The translations under genes and the position numbers were made by a program. A DNA stretch of 64,000 nt. Origin: Cliona cf. orientalis (lineage: Eukaryota > Porifera > Demospongiae > Clionaida > Clionaidae). This document shows positions 32,875-43,403 of this stretch, one piece after another; the first letter of the stretch is position 1, and each line of letters opens with the position of its first letter. Below the pieces are notes generated by a model. That model did no database searches and was not told the DNA's origin. It saw nothing but the letters and a program-made list of their open reading frames with translations. Location: assembly GCA_963930775.1 (NCBI GenBank), contig OZ005696.1, positions 9,416,980 through 9,480,979 on the forward strand, given 5' to 3'.

Positions 32875-35530
32875 TGCTTCTAACCTCCTTTTTCTTCTGT
32901 TTCATTAACCTCTGTCTCAGCTCTGAAGCCACGTCGACAACCTTTTCTTCGCCAGCCTGTCTCTCTGCGGGGGCTGGTACCGACTTCAGTCTCACTCCTC
33001 CTCTAATGGCGGCCATGGCTTCTTCGTGAGCCATTGCTCCTTGAGGTGGTTTCCCACTCTGTGCCTTCTGCTTCACTTCTGCAGCTTTTGGTGGACCTTT
33101 TGGAATTTTTACACCGATTGGTGGGGGTGGAGGTACACCGATTGGCGGGGGTGGGGGAGGGGGAGGGGGCAATGGGAGGCCGTCTGCAGGGGGAGGGGGT
33201 GGAGCAGGCGGGAGGGTGTCGTCGGCAAGGGGAGAAGGAGGGGGAGGTGGGACTGATTTTTCTTCTTCTCCGTCATCGGGTCTCTCGATGTCTTCCAGAG
33301 CCGGAGGTGGTGGCAGGGGGATCTTCGATTTAACTTCCTCCTCCTCCGCTTCTTCTGGTATTTGTGCTTCACTGGGCACATCAATGGCAGCTGCATTGCT
33401 CTGGCTATTCTCTTCTTCCACCAATAAAGCCTCACTCACTGTTGCTGTTGTTGTGGGGTGTTTTTCATCAGAAACTATCCCATTTTGGATTTCCTGCTCC
33501 ACACCACCCGAGGCTTCACTTAACTGCTGCTTTTCTTCACCCTCTGCGGACTGAATTGAATCCTTGATTGCCACATTATTAGCAGGGGTCTCCTCCTCTT
33601 GACTCTCTATCGCTGTCTGTTCTTCAGTGCCACTTGTCTGTTCCGTTTCTGAAGCAGCTGCTTCTGCTTCTGTTGTTGCAGCTGTTCCACCATCAGTACC
33701 CTCACGTTCACTCTCAAGCACAGCCACGGGTTGTGCAGTAACGATCTCATCGATAACTGTCTCTTCCCCACCAGGACTACTCACCTCTTTCTGTTCTGCT
33801 TGTTCTTCTTTTACTATTCGCAAAGTCTCGCTTACTTCTGGCTCTGATGCTGGAACTTCTTCAGATTCGATATTTTCTTTTAGCTCGTTGTCATTGCCTG
33901 GTTCTCCCTTCTCTTCTTGAATTTCAGATACAACTGCTGCTTGATTGATTTCTTCGATCTGAGCTACCACCTCTTGTGGCTCTTGTACTCCATCATCCTT
34001 TACATCTGCCGTTTGTGTAAGAGCTTCTTGGTCACCAGAAGTGCTAGGCTCCTCATTCACTCCTCCTTCATTCTCTTCCACCTCAGAAGATTCAGGCAGC
34101 TGTGTACCATCAACATCACCATCACCTTCTCTCTTCTCCTCCCCGACTGCCTCAGTCTTGTCACTTGTGGAGATCACATTTCCCTCGGTATCTGCTACAG
34201 TAGCCTCTGAATCTGGCTTGGGAGGAGGTATCTGTATCTTTTCGACTTCCATTCCCTCACCTGTCCCTTCTTCACCACTAGAGCCTTGTCTTCTGCCGGG
34301 AAGGTAACACACATTATCCGTACACACAGGAGTCGCCGCTGCTGATGGTGAGTTCGTCTCTGCTGCGCTTATCTCTGACTGTGGCTCTGTCTTTTTGGCC
34401 TCTGAGACTGCCTCAGGTACATCACCTATCACACTAACTTCACTCTCTTCTACACTGCCCCCTTTCATTTCACCTTTGGCCTCATCTTCTTGGCTAGAGG
34501 AAGCTGTAGGGAGGACATTCTTCTCTTCTTCTTCTTCATTGGTGGGAGGAGGAGGAGGTGGCTGTGTTGTTGTGGCCTCAATTTCTGCTATGGCTTCCGA
34601 ATCTACTTTTAAAGGAGGAGATGAGGGAGGCTGCTCACCCACAGGGGAAGCTGAATCAATAGTCTTCTTCTGTCCCTCATCCTGGCCACCCTGAAGAGGA
34701 GGTTGACTTGGGGTGGTAGGTGCTGGGATCTGAGGCTCTTTTTGTTCTTGAGGAGTTATGCTTGTTGCAGGCGAATCAGTTCCACTAGTGAGTTCATAGC
34801 CAGCTGGTCTCGGAGGGACAGCTGGAGGTGGAGGGGAAGGACCACCACCTTCCATTGCAGCTGCTTCATTTACTGAACTACTTCCTTGAAGAGGCTGAGT
34901 GGCAGATTCTGTTGATCGACCATCAGTAGCTTTTGCCGATGTTGCTGACTTTGCATTTTGGTCAAGAATCGCTCGAGCTTCAGGTGGAACGTTTGTCTTC
35001 AAAGTCGGTGCAATTTCGTGCACGTCCTTAACGATTCCCGGCTGAATGCCCTCCAACTCCTGCTGCTTCGTTCGCTCCTTTGGGGGGACGCTCCTGTCAA
35101 TTAGGGGCTCCTTCTTCACTTTAATTCGTTGAAACACCTTCGGCTCGGGCCGGGATGGAGGAGGGGGTCTTGCGATGGTTGCAGCTTTTGCTACGGGAGG
35201 AGGCGTGGGTTTAGCCGGTACCCCTTCAGCCACGTTCTCCGCTTTCGTCGTCACGGCGACGGGTGGCTTATTAGGACCGGACGGAGTCTTCACTAGCAGG
35301 GAAGATTTGGGAGCAGTAGGGGGTTTCATTCTCGGGGGGAGGGTGGATGCCTTGACTGCGGCGGATGAAGTCTGCGGAGGGACTTTTGAGGACGGGGAGG
35401 TTGTCAAGGTCCCCTGCCTTGCTAGCCTTTTCTCGTGCAGTCGAGCCGGTTGGTAGCAGTTGCGGCAAGTATCCTTGCGCCATTTTTGTGGAGCGAATTT
35501 GTCACAAGCAAAATCCTCTTCCTGGGACAT
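28126..35530 (-). CDS. Large proline-rich/WH2-like, ankyrin and BTB protein (ABTB2/ABTB3-like C-terminus)
   Basis: Fourteen coding exons on the minus strand: 32885-35530, 32482-32631, 32258-32305, 31347-31664, 30891-31078, 30690-30824, 30549-30609, 30205-30402, 29974-30087, 29788-29864, 29434-29600, 29140-29312, 28702-28890 and 28126-28284. All phases agree, giving 1540 residues. Residues 9-32 hold C-x-K-F-x-P..C-x-x-C..H (Cys9, Cys22, Cys25, His32), like the short N-terminal motif of MPRIP-type proteins. An acidic/Pro-rich disordered region follows, then PPPPPPPPP-IGV runs and a WH2-like AIRGGVRLKSV near 838-850. Next come a coiled coil (about 860-935), an alpha-helical middle region and ankyrin-like repeats (VLHRAVQRQDIATVAHLIRL). 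A BTB domain (LSDVVLVSEDGQKFHAHRII) and a BACK-like tail end the protein. The WH2 and proline segments suggest actin binding, and BTB suggests dimerisation or Cul3 binding. A 5' UTR intron lies at 35550-35640. Confidence 0.75.
28456..28659. mobile_element. MITE, CCGTATAGCCGGAAAT / TTTGGCGG family (copy a)
   Basis: It lies in the last intron of the BTB gene. The left end TACCATATAGCCAGAAATTT and the right end TATTTCCGGCTATACGGTA are inverted repeats. Internal 'aaatttggcggt' and 'accgccaaattt' blocks mirror each other. Length is about 204 bp, with no open frame. A TA target duplication is likely. Confidence 0.8.
28893..28915. repeat. Poly(G) run (poly(C) in transcript) abutting a 3' splice site
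   Basis: A run of 23 G on the plus strand. In the BTB gene transcript it is a C tract just before the acceptor of exon 28702-28890. Such runs are prone to length error in assembly. Confidence 0.75.
31081..31165 (-). repeat. G/A-rich (C/T-rich in transcript) low-complexity tract at a 3' splice site
   Basis: Directly upstream, in gene sense, of the acceptor of the BTB-gene exon 30891-31078. The plus strand reads as GGGGA/GAGAG repeats. Confidence 0.65.
31665..32257 (-). other. Intron of the BTB gene
   Basis: A 593-bp intron between the short IPDDVLAKK exon and the VNDLREVIDHM exon. It contains a short 'gaac' tandem repeat (about 31931-31948) and a GA-rich stretch near 32218-32238. No gene is seen. 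Confidence 0.5.
32832..32875 (+). repeat. CT microsatellite just after a 5' splice site of the BTB gene
   Basis: A CT repeat on the plus strand, GA in the transcript. It lies within about 50 bp downstream of the donor that ends exon 1 at 32885. In frame with exon 1 it would read as a run of R/E residues, which is why the longest open frame overruns the splice site. Confidence 0.65.
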
Positions 35531-35549
35531 GTTGATTGTCTTAGTGATC

Positions 35550-35850
35550 TGAAATCAGTATGAAGGCATAAAGCGATGAAACAAAATCGGTCATAATATT
35601 ATTAAAAAAACAGTTAAATTTCTAGTGATAATCGACTTACCTTACGAGCAGCAAAGCATCAACACTTGAGCTGACAGAAGTGCAGAGCTCGTCGACAACA
35701 GACACAACAGAACACAGGAGGATGTGCAGCGGTGTGGAATCATGTGGTGCAGACCGCAAAAACATGCACTTCCTGTCACAAATGCTGACTCAGCAGTTAT
35801 CGCGCAGGCCACGCCCGAGTGGTGTACTTTGACCTTCACGCAGCCATTTG
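35550..35850. promoter_or_regulatory. Divergent promoter and 5' UTR region, BTB gene / dioxygenase
   Basis: About 320 bp separate the two start codons. On the minus strand a 5' UTR exon ends at 35641 (CGTAAG|gtaagt) and its intron closes with an acceptor at 35550 before the BTB-gene ATG. Neither gene's start leaves more than about 200 bp for promoter sequence. No NRF-1-like motif is seen here. Confidence 0.55.
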
Positions 35851-38254
35851 ATGATGGCGCGAACGAATCCTGACGATGTAGCCATTTGCATCCGCGAGGA
35901 CGGAGAGACCCTCCCGCTCATGATCAGACCAGTGAAGGGAAATAATTCTCCAGAGTTCCTCAGAAACTGGATTTCGAAAAATAAGCAGTGGCTGGACGCA
36001 AAGCTGCTTGAACACGGTGCGCAAGATTAGCTAATTTGCATCATAATTAATTTTAATGTTATAATTTGATTTGTATGACATACCACAACAGGTGCAAGGA
36101 CCCTATAATAAGACATAATTAAATAAAAATTAAATTCCCGAAGGTTGGTATTCATAGGTCGTAAACATAGCACAGATCTCTGCTACATGTATGGTGTACG
36201 TGTACGGCTATGCGTGAAGAACAAAATTAATAATAGACATATTGATGCAATTTTTTTTCTTTCCGGCACAGGTGCAATTTTATTTGAAGGTTTTGATGTC
36301 AATGAGGGGATAGAGTTCCAAGAGATTGTGCAAAGCTTCAATCCCAACCTGAGCGACGAATACCGCGGCACCTCTCCACGAAGGCTCATCCAGGGAACAA
36401 AGGTACCCACCCACCCATCCATGCAACACATGTCAGTATTAAATAATATACTATCATAATATTATTATAGTAAAATCCACCCTTGACCGGGTCACGTTAT
36501 CAACACATCTTTAGCTGATAATGTGACCTGATCGGTTAATATGGTAATTGGTTGTAGTGTGGTTATGAATATTAACTTTAAATGTTTTGTGGCAAACTAG
36601 GAAATCACTGATAATCAGTGATGTGAGCCAGCACCTCACAAACACTATGGGTATACTGAGGGATAAGTTACATACCATATAGCCGGAAAATTTGGCGGGG
36701 AATTAAATTTGGCGGTTTGGCGGTCTATACTACAACCGCCAAAATTTCCTACTCGCATATATACGTATCACCAAATTTAAATCTGCCAATATTCTTGTAA
36801 TAGCGATTTGGGGCTCAACCGCCAAATTTAATTCCCGCCAATATTTCCGGCTATACGGTAGCTATCCTTCAGCCTCATCCCCAGCCCCAGTCTACTGTGA
36901 TCTTCTTTTTTTCCATTCCTCCAGTATGTGTTCTCAGCCAGTGAGCTACCACCGTACTTTGTAATCCCACAACACATTGAGATGTCGTTCCTTCCCGCTC
37001 CTCCGAGGCAACTGTTCTTTTGCTGCCTGGAGGCGCCAACTTCGTCCGGGGGAGAGACTTGTCTCTGTGACTTTGCCAAGGTCTATCAGCAAATGGATCC
37101 GAAGATAAGAGAGAAATTTGAAGAAAAGGGAGTAAGTCGATCATTAATGTATACGATTTGAGCAAGCAATTAGCTAACAAGATACCGTATAGCCGGAAAT
37201 ATTGGTGGGGAATTAAATTTGTCGGTTTGGCAGTCTACATCACAACTGCCAAATTAAAATCTGCCAAAATTTCCTACTAGCATACATACATTTTAAGTGC
37301 ACTAATATTGTTGCAATTGCGATTTTTGGCTCAGCCGCCAAATTTAATTCCCTCCAATATTTCTGGCTATACGGTAGCAAATTTCAGAATTCAGTAAAAA
37401 TTTTAAGAATTTTGCCAACATGTTAAAATTAATGCTGAAAATTTAGTTATTTGCACTCATTGGCACAGGTGATGTACATTCGTAACTATCACTCCAAGAA
37501 GAAATGGTTGAGCGATCCAACTAGCCTGAAGGGATGGCGTGACGTCTTCGGTACAGAGGACAAGAAGGAGGTGGAGGCTGATCTGAAGAAAATGAAACTA
37601 GACTACACCTGGATGAGCGACGATGGATTGAGGATCATCAACAAAGAAGCAGGTGTTGAAACACACCCGGACACTGGCAATAAAGTCTGGTTCAACCATG
37701 TACAAGTATGTCATTAGAAGATTTATGGAATAGGATTTAGGTCACCATGCCCCCCTGTAATAATAAATTATTATTCTAATCAATGTACCCAATAGCCAAT
37801 ATTACACAAAAAATGCAGGTTTTTCACTCTTTCATGATGCCAGATGAATTCTACAGAATCTACAAGCGTCTTGGCAGTATCAAGTACTGGATTCTCTCCT
37901 GGTTCGGCTGGATCCTAAAGATCTTCCTGCTCAACTTTCTCGGGCCAATGAAGGTCGGTTTCCATACCACCTTCGGTGATGGAACCGAGATACCTGACCC
38001 GGACAATACCCACGTCCATGACGTCATATGGAAGAACTTGGTCTTCAACAGGTGGAAGAAAGGAGATATATTGATGATCGATAATTTTCGCGTTTCTCAT
38101 GGAAGACAGGTATAAAAAACTTGAAATTTTTAATGATCAATAATAATATTATTGTTATTTTGCCTTTTTTTTGTTTCTGCAGCCCTATTCAGGAAAGAGA
38201 AAAGTGGTGGTTTCTTGGTCTGAGCCTTATCTCAAACCAAGCCATAGGAACTAA
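35851..38254 (+). CDS. TauD/SyrP-like Fe(II)/2-oxoglutarate-dependent dioxygenase
   Basis: Six exons: 35851-36016, 36272-36402, 36925-37131, 37469-37705, 37819-38109 and 38183-38254, giving 367 residues. The start could also be the next ATG, one codon later. The double-stranded beta-helix family signature is visible: PQHIEMSF with His116 and Glu118 as iron ligands, FEGFDV and SPRRLIQGTK upstream, and NFRVSHGR with His341 as the distal iron ligand. Arg350 in SGKRKVVVSW is the probable 2-oxoglutarate contact. The H-x-E rather than H-x-D form is shared with SyrP/clavaminate-synthase-type members. A hydrophobic segment (about residues 270-292, YWILSWFGWILKIFLLNFLG) interrupts the fold before the distal strand and might be membrane-associated. 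The substrate is unknown. A hydroxylase of an amino-acid-like substrate is the family norm. Confidence 0.85.
36017..36271 (+). other. First intron of the dioxygenase gene
   Basis: A 255-bp AT-rich intron. Nothing further is recognised. Confidence 0.5.
36484..36536. repeat. Short imperfect hairpin in a dioxygenase intron
   Basis: 'ggtcacgttatca' at about 36490-36502 is inverted as 'tgataatgtgacc' at about 36516-36528, and the flanking 'gaccg' and 'cggt' also pair. It could be a relic MITE centre or an RNA hairpin. There is no coding content. Confidence 0.5.
36673..36860. mobile_element. MITE, CCGTATAGCCGGAAAT / TTTGGCGG family (copy b)
   Basis: Second intron of the dioxygenase. The left end TACCATATAGCCGGAAAATT is inverted as 'aatatttccggctatacggta'. 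The core has mirrored 'ttaaatttggcggtt' and 'aaccgccaaatttaa' blocks. It is about 188 bp long. Confidence 0.8.
37183..37376. mobile_element. MITE, CCGTATAGCCGGAAAT / TTTGGCGG family (copy c)
   Basis: Third intron of the dioxygenase. TACCGTATAGCCGGAAATAT at the left is inverted as 'atatttctggctatacggta' at the right. The core differs from copy b by scattered substitutions (for example 'gtcggtttggcagt'), indicating an older insertion. It is about 194 bp long. Confidence 0.8.
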
Positions 38255-38343
38255 TGTATATGACTCATAAAATTAATAACAGTGACACTAAAAAGTGATT
38301 TTCTTCGCTGCGCTTTAATATTATCGCAATATTTTGGACTCTG

Positions 38344-38355
38344 TGCGCATGCTCA
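38344..38355. promoter_or_regulatory. NRF-1-like site TGCGCATGCTCA, EMC1 promoter
   Basis: It lies in the only 168 bp between the dioxygenase stop and the EMC1 ATG, about 70 bp upstream of that ATG. It is identical in sequence to the sites at 12245 and 58633. Confidence 0.6.
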
Positions 38356-38422
38356 GTAATGATGCATTGTTCGTGGGACTTCCCCTTCCACGTGGTTCAT
38401 TAGCTAGACAGTCACCGTCATT

Positions 38423-41400
38423 ATGGACTTGGAGACAATTCTGCTCTTTCTCTGCACTCTCTATCTACAGAGAACGTTGGCCCTTTACGAAGATCAAGTC
38501 GGCTCCTTTGACTGGTAAGGACAATAAACGCACGCTGAGCTGAGACGCACAACCATTTTTAGTGTGGTACAAGTGTCATGATGTGTACTATTTGGAACGC
38601 AGGCACCGCCGATATGTCGGTCCGGTGAGCTACATCTCGCAGGATCAAAGCGCCAAGGGCACTAGAGCTATCGTGGCGGCGTCAGAAAATGGAGTGTTGG
38701 CTGCTATCAACCCAAGTAGTGGAAAACTAAGTGAGTCAGACATCAAAGAATGACCTTAATAATATGTTTAACACCGTTCCTAACGAAATAAGATTCCTAG
38801 AAATAAAGATCGCTTTCAGAAGAGCACTGATCAGGCACTCCCAAACTCTTTAATAATTATGTACTAGTTAATATTGTTGATTTTGTGTTGTGTAATTTAA
38901 ATTAGCTGTATACAAGACCTGCATGAAAACCTACATGTACTTTGTGTAGATGCAGCATACCTGCCAAAAATAAAAGTTACTTTAGTAAACTACTTACCTC
39001 GATAAATTGATTAATGTCTTTCTGTTACTAGTGTGGAGGCATGACTTTGAGGAAGGAGAGTCTGGATGGATCGATGCTGTCCTCAGGAGCTCTGTGGGAT
39101 GTAAGTGGTGATTACATCATAATTTAAGGAGGTTAATGGGTGTATACGGGGGTATATTGATTAATTAAATATTGGCATATGGGTTGACCTTCAGCGTTGC
39201 TGTCTCTATCGGGAGGAGGGCAGCTGCTTCGCTCCTGGGAGATGAGCACAGGCGTGTTGAAGTGGGAGTTGGTTCTCGAGCTATCACCAGAGACAAATAA
39301 GAGGTAGAAGTTGAATATTATTAGGGTGCATGATTATTAAAACTTTAATTATTCCAGGAATTACCCTCTGACTACATCATGGAGGCCTGGCTCTGCGCTG
39401 GCTACACTAACTGGAAAGAACGGAGGTAAGTTACAGCACGTTAATATATTATGGTAATATAGGTATTGTAGGTATTGTAAGGTATTGTAGGGTAAAGTAG
39501 GCCAGGAATCTGATTGGTCAGTTGGAGGTCCACTATTTCACTTCGCTAGCGTGCTTGTCACAGTCTCGGGCCTCTGAGTGACCAATCGGATCACAGTATT
39601 TGTTACAACTATAATATGGTAATATAGGTATTGTAGGTATTGTAGGTATTGTAAGGTATTGTAAGGTATTGTAGGGTAAAGTAGGCCAAGAATCTGATTG
39701 ATCAGTTGGAGGTCCACTATTTCACTTTGCTTGTCACAGTCTCGGGCCTCTGAGTGACCAATCGGATCACAGTATTTGTAACAAATATATGGTAATATAG
39801 GTATTGTAGGTATTGTAAGGTATTGTAAGGTATTGTAGGGTAAAGTAGGCCAGGAATCTGATTGGTCAGTTGGAGGTCCACTATTTCACTTTGCTAGCGT
39901 GCTTGTCACAGTCTCGGGCCTCTGAGTGACCAATCGGATCACAGTATTTGTTACAACTATAATATGGTAATATAGGTATTGTAGGTATTATAAGGTATTG
40001 TAGGGTAAAGTAGGCCAGGAATCTGATTGGTCAGTTGGAGGTCCACTATTTCACTTTGCTAGCGTGCTTGTCACAGTCTCGGGCCTCTGAGTGACCAATC
40101 GGATCACAGTATTTGTTATGGTAATATAGGTATTGTAGGTATTGTAGGTATTGTAAGGTATTGTAAGGTATTGTAGGGTAAAGTAGGCCAAGAATCTGAT
40201 TGATCAGTTGGAGGTCCGCTATTTCACTTTGCTTGTCACAGTCTCGGGCCTCTGAGTGACCAATCGGATCACAGTATTTGTTACAAATGTATGGTAATAT
40301 AGGTATTGTAGGTATTGTAAGGTATTGTAGGGTAAAGTTGGTCAGGAATCTGATTAGTCAGTTGGAGGTCCACTATTTCACTTACCTTGTTATGACCATT
40401 ACATTTCTTGTGGTTTCATTTTTAGGTACTGCTGTGATAGCCTGTGGGTCTCAAGTAGCCAGCTTCTCCTCTAGAACTGGTGAGGAGCGATGGACGTTTG
40501 ACCTCGCTGACTCTGGGGTAGCGGGGACCCTGTCCAGCGACGGGCAGGTGGTGTACATAGCCTCCGTCGTGGAGGGGTCTAGTCTCGTCGTCACCATGTT
40601 GAACGGCAGCAATGGAGAGGTGGTGAACACACTGCAGCTGCACGCTCCCTGGATCAGCTTAGAGTCAACAAAGTGAGTAGGCTTGCCTGAAGAAGTATTA
40701 TCGTATAGCTGGAACATTTGGCGGGGAATTAAATTTGGCGGTTTGGCGGTCTATATTACAACCGCCAAATTAAAATCCGCCAAAAATTTCCTACTCGCAT
40801 ATATATGTATGGCGATCCCGTGCCAAACTGCCAAAATTAATTTAAATTCACCAATATTTTTGTAATAGCGATTTTGGGCTCAACCGCCAAATTTAATTCC
40901 CACCAATATTTCTGGCTATACGGTATGAAGTATGTAGAGAAGGTTGAGAGAGAGAGAAAGAGAGAGAGAGACTCAAATTCTTTTCCCCCTCCTTCCAGCT
41001 GTGTGTTGTCTGCCTCTCGTGTGATATGCCTCCAGCTGTCCCGACTTGACCTCTACTACGCTGACCTCAGCACTAAAGACTCGGCCGCCTTCTCCCTGAA
41101 CATGCTCCCCTCGGAGACCCTCCAGCTCGCCTCGTCCCTCTCCTCCGCCCCTGGCCACGCCCACCATGTCTCCCTCGTACCCTCGGCCTCTCCTACGACC
41201 ATCTTCATCAAATTTCACTCTGCCGGTGTGCATCATAAGATCGAGTTGGGTGGTGAAGAAGAGGCAGCTGTGTTGGTCTCGGAGGTGAGGGAGGGGCTTC
41301 CTCTGATTGGTCAGATTGACGGGGAGAGAAAACGAGCTGTGGATGTGATGCTGTGGAGCGATAACGAGAAGGGCTCACTCACGATGGAGTTCGAGGGGGA

Positions 41401-42001
41401 AGGGACGGAGAATATTGAAGGAGGGGGAGGAGTCATTGCTACGGCGATAAGAAGGGGTCCTCCAGTGATTGGGGATGTGAAGGTGTTCACAAAATCTGAT
41501 GGATCTACGAGCTACTCCATTGCCATGGTGATGGAAGATTTCACTGTGATCATGCTAAAACCAAAAGGTAGAACAATTTATCCATTGTCGCATAGTAATT
41601 CAGGAATGATGTCATTATTACATCATAGGCATAGTCTGGCACCGTGAAGAGGCTTTGGGCAACATTGCAGCCGTCGACATGCTAGACCTCCCCGCCAGTG
41701 GCTCAGAATTGATCGAAACATTCATCGAACTTACGCAGGGAGAATCAAATCCATTCCGACTAGCATCGCTCCGAGTGCAGCTGCAATTCCAGCTAGTGAA
41801 GGACTTTGTGCAGGGTGTACGCAAAAAGGGTGTTGCCAGTCTCCTAGAGACGGATTTGACGGGAAAGGACCTGATTCGAGACGAATTCAACTTGAGAAAG
41901 ATGATCGTCACTGCTTCAGCAAATGGAAAGGTTTCAGGATCATTGATGATTAATAATACCATGTACATGTACGTGCTAGTCAGTTCACTCAATACTGGAA
42001 A

Positions 42002-42055
<54 letters not shown>

Positions 42056-42114
42056 TTCCCTCCCTCTGTCCCTCTCTCTTTTTCCCTCTCAATCTATCTC
42101 TCTCTGTCTGTCTA

Positions 42115-42175
<61 letters not shown>

Positions 42176-43307
42176 AGTTGTTTGGTCTGGACAGCCATCG
42201 TGGTGATGTGGTGTGGCATCGCTACGTCCGTGGTCTCAAGGCATTCCCTCGGGGGACACGCCCACAGATGCACATCCTACGGACAACCAGTCATCCACCA
42301 CACCCACCTCTGGCTGTGATGGTGGGAGGGGCCAAGGTGAGAAATGGGCGGAGCTGAGGATAGTAATTTTTGTACATAATAATTATTATTGTTTTCGATA
42401 ATTATACTGGAGTGGATTTTTCCGTGCTTTGATCGTGATTTTGTAATTTTTTTAGTTGAGTGTATGTGATAGTGGCCAAATGCTCTATGGTTTCAACCCA
42501 ATGACAGGAAGTGGGGCTTCCCCTAAACCAACCTGTCTGCCGCACATTCTACAGACACTCCTACTTCCTGTACATGACCACACCCACTCTAGAATACTGC
42601 TGATGCTCACTAAAGACTTAAAGGTATTGTATTAATTTTGTAGTGAATTGAAGCTAAAAGAAGTAGTATATTTTGCAAGGTGCATTTCTAGTTAAGGGGG
42701 TTGGATATATACCCCTCCCCCTTTGTGAATTTATCTTCCCTCCCCCCTCTTGCAAATCACAGGTGATTAGTTACCCCTCATCGTCGGAGGTGTCCACCAT
42801 TCTCTCGGAGCTGACTGAGCAGCTCTACTTCTTCACTGCCGACAGAGACAATCAGACAATGAACGGCTATCGAGTTGTGACCAGACCCCCTAGCAAGGAG
42901 CTATCGACTGCCCCAGTGTGGACTCTTCGTTTCCCTGCAGAGAATGAGAGAATCATATCAACAGTCCTAAAATCTCCAAATGGTGAGGTCCAACTTTGCA
43001 TAGTTGTATTAGCCCGAACTCCCCTGTCCCATTTCCGGATTTTCAGTATTATTTGGAATGGGTCTGAGACGGGGCTATATGTGTAGACCATAGACCAGCA
43101 TAATGCTGGCCTTGCAAAAATTTGACTTTAACCGTCTGAGGACAGTTATACTCTACGCCCTCACTGACTGCATGTGATCCAGTGGGTCTTGGACCTCTCA
43201 AGCTCTTATGTACTCTGGTCTGGTTTGCTGTAGTTGTGGCTAGCACTATGGAATGCGCTGACTCAGTGAACCAAGAGGAAGTACTTGTAATGGTGTGGTG
43301 ATTGCCT

Positions 43308-43403
<96 letters not shown>

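Noticed and set aside
33026..35456. Many plus-strand open frames of 70-110 codons opposite the proline-rich exon
   Set aside because: Antisense shadows of a long biased exon, with no independent domain.
39451..40383. CRISPR-like array
   Set aside because: Units are ~170 bp with internal micro-repeats and no short-repeat/spacer pattern. The array is in an intron of an animal gene.
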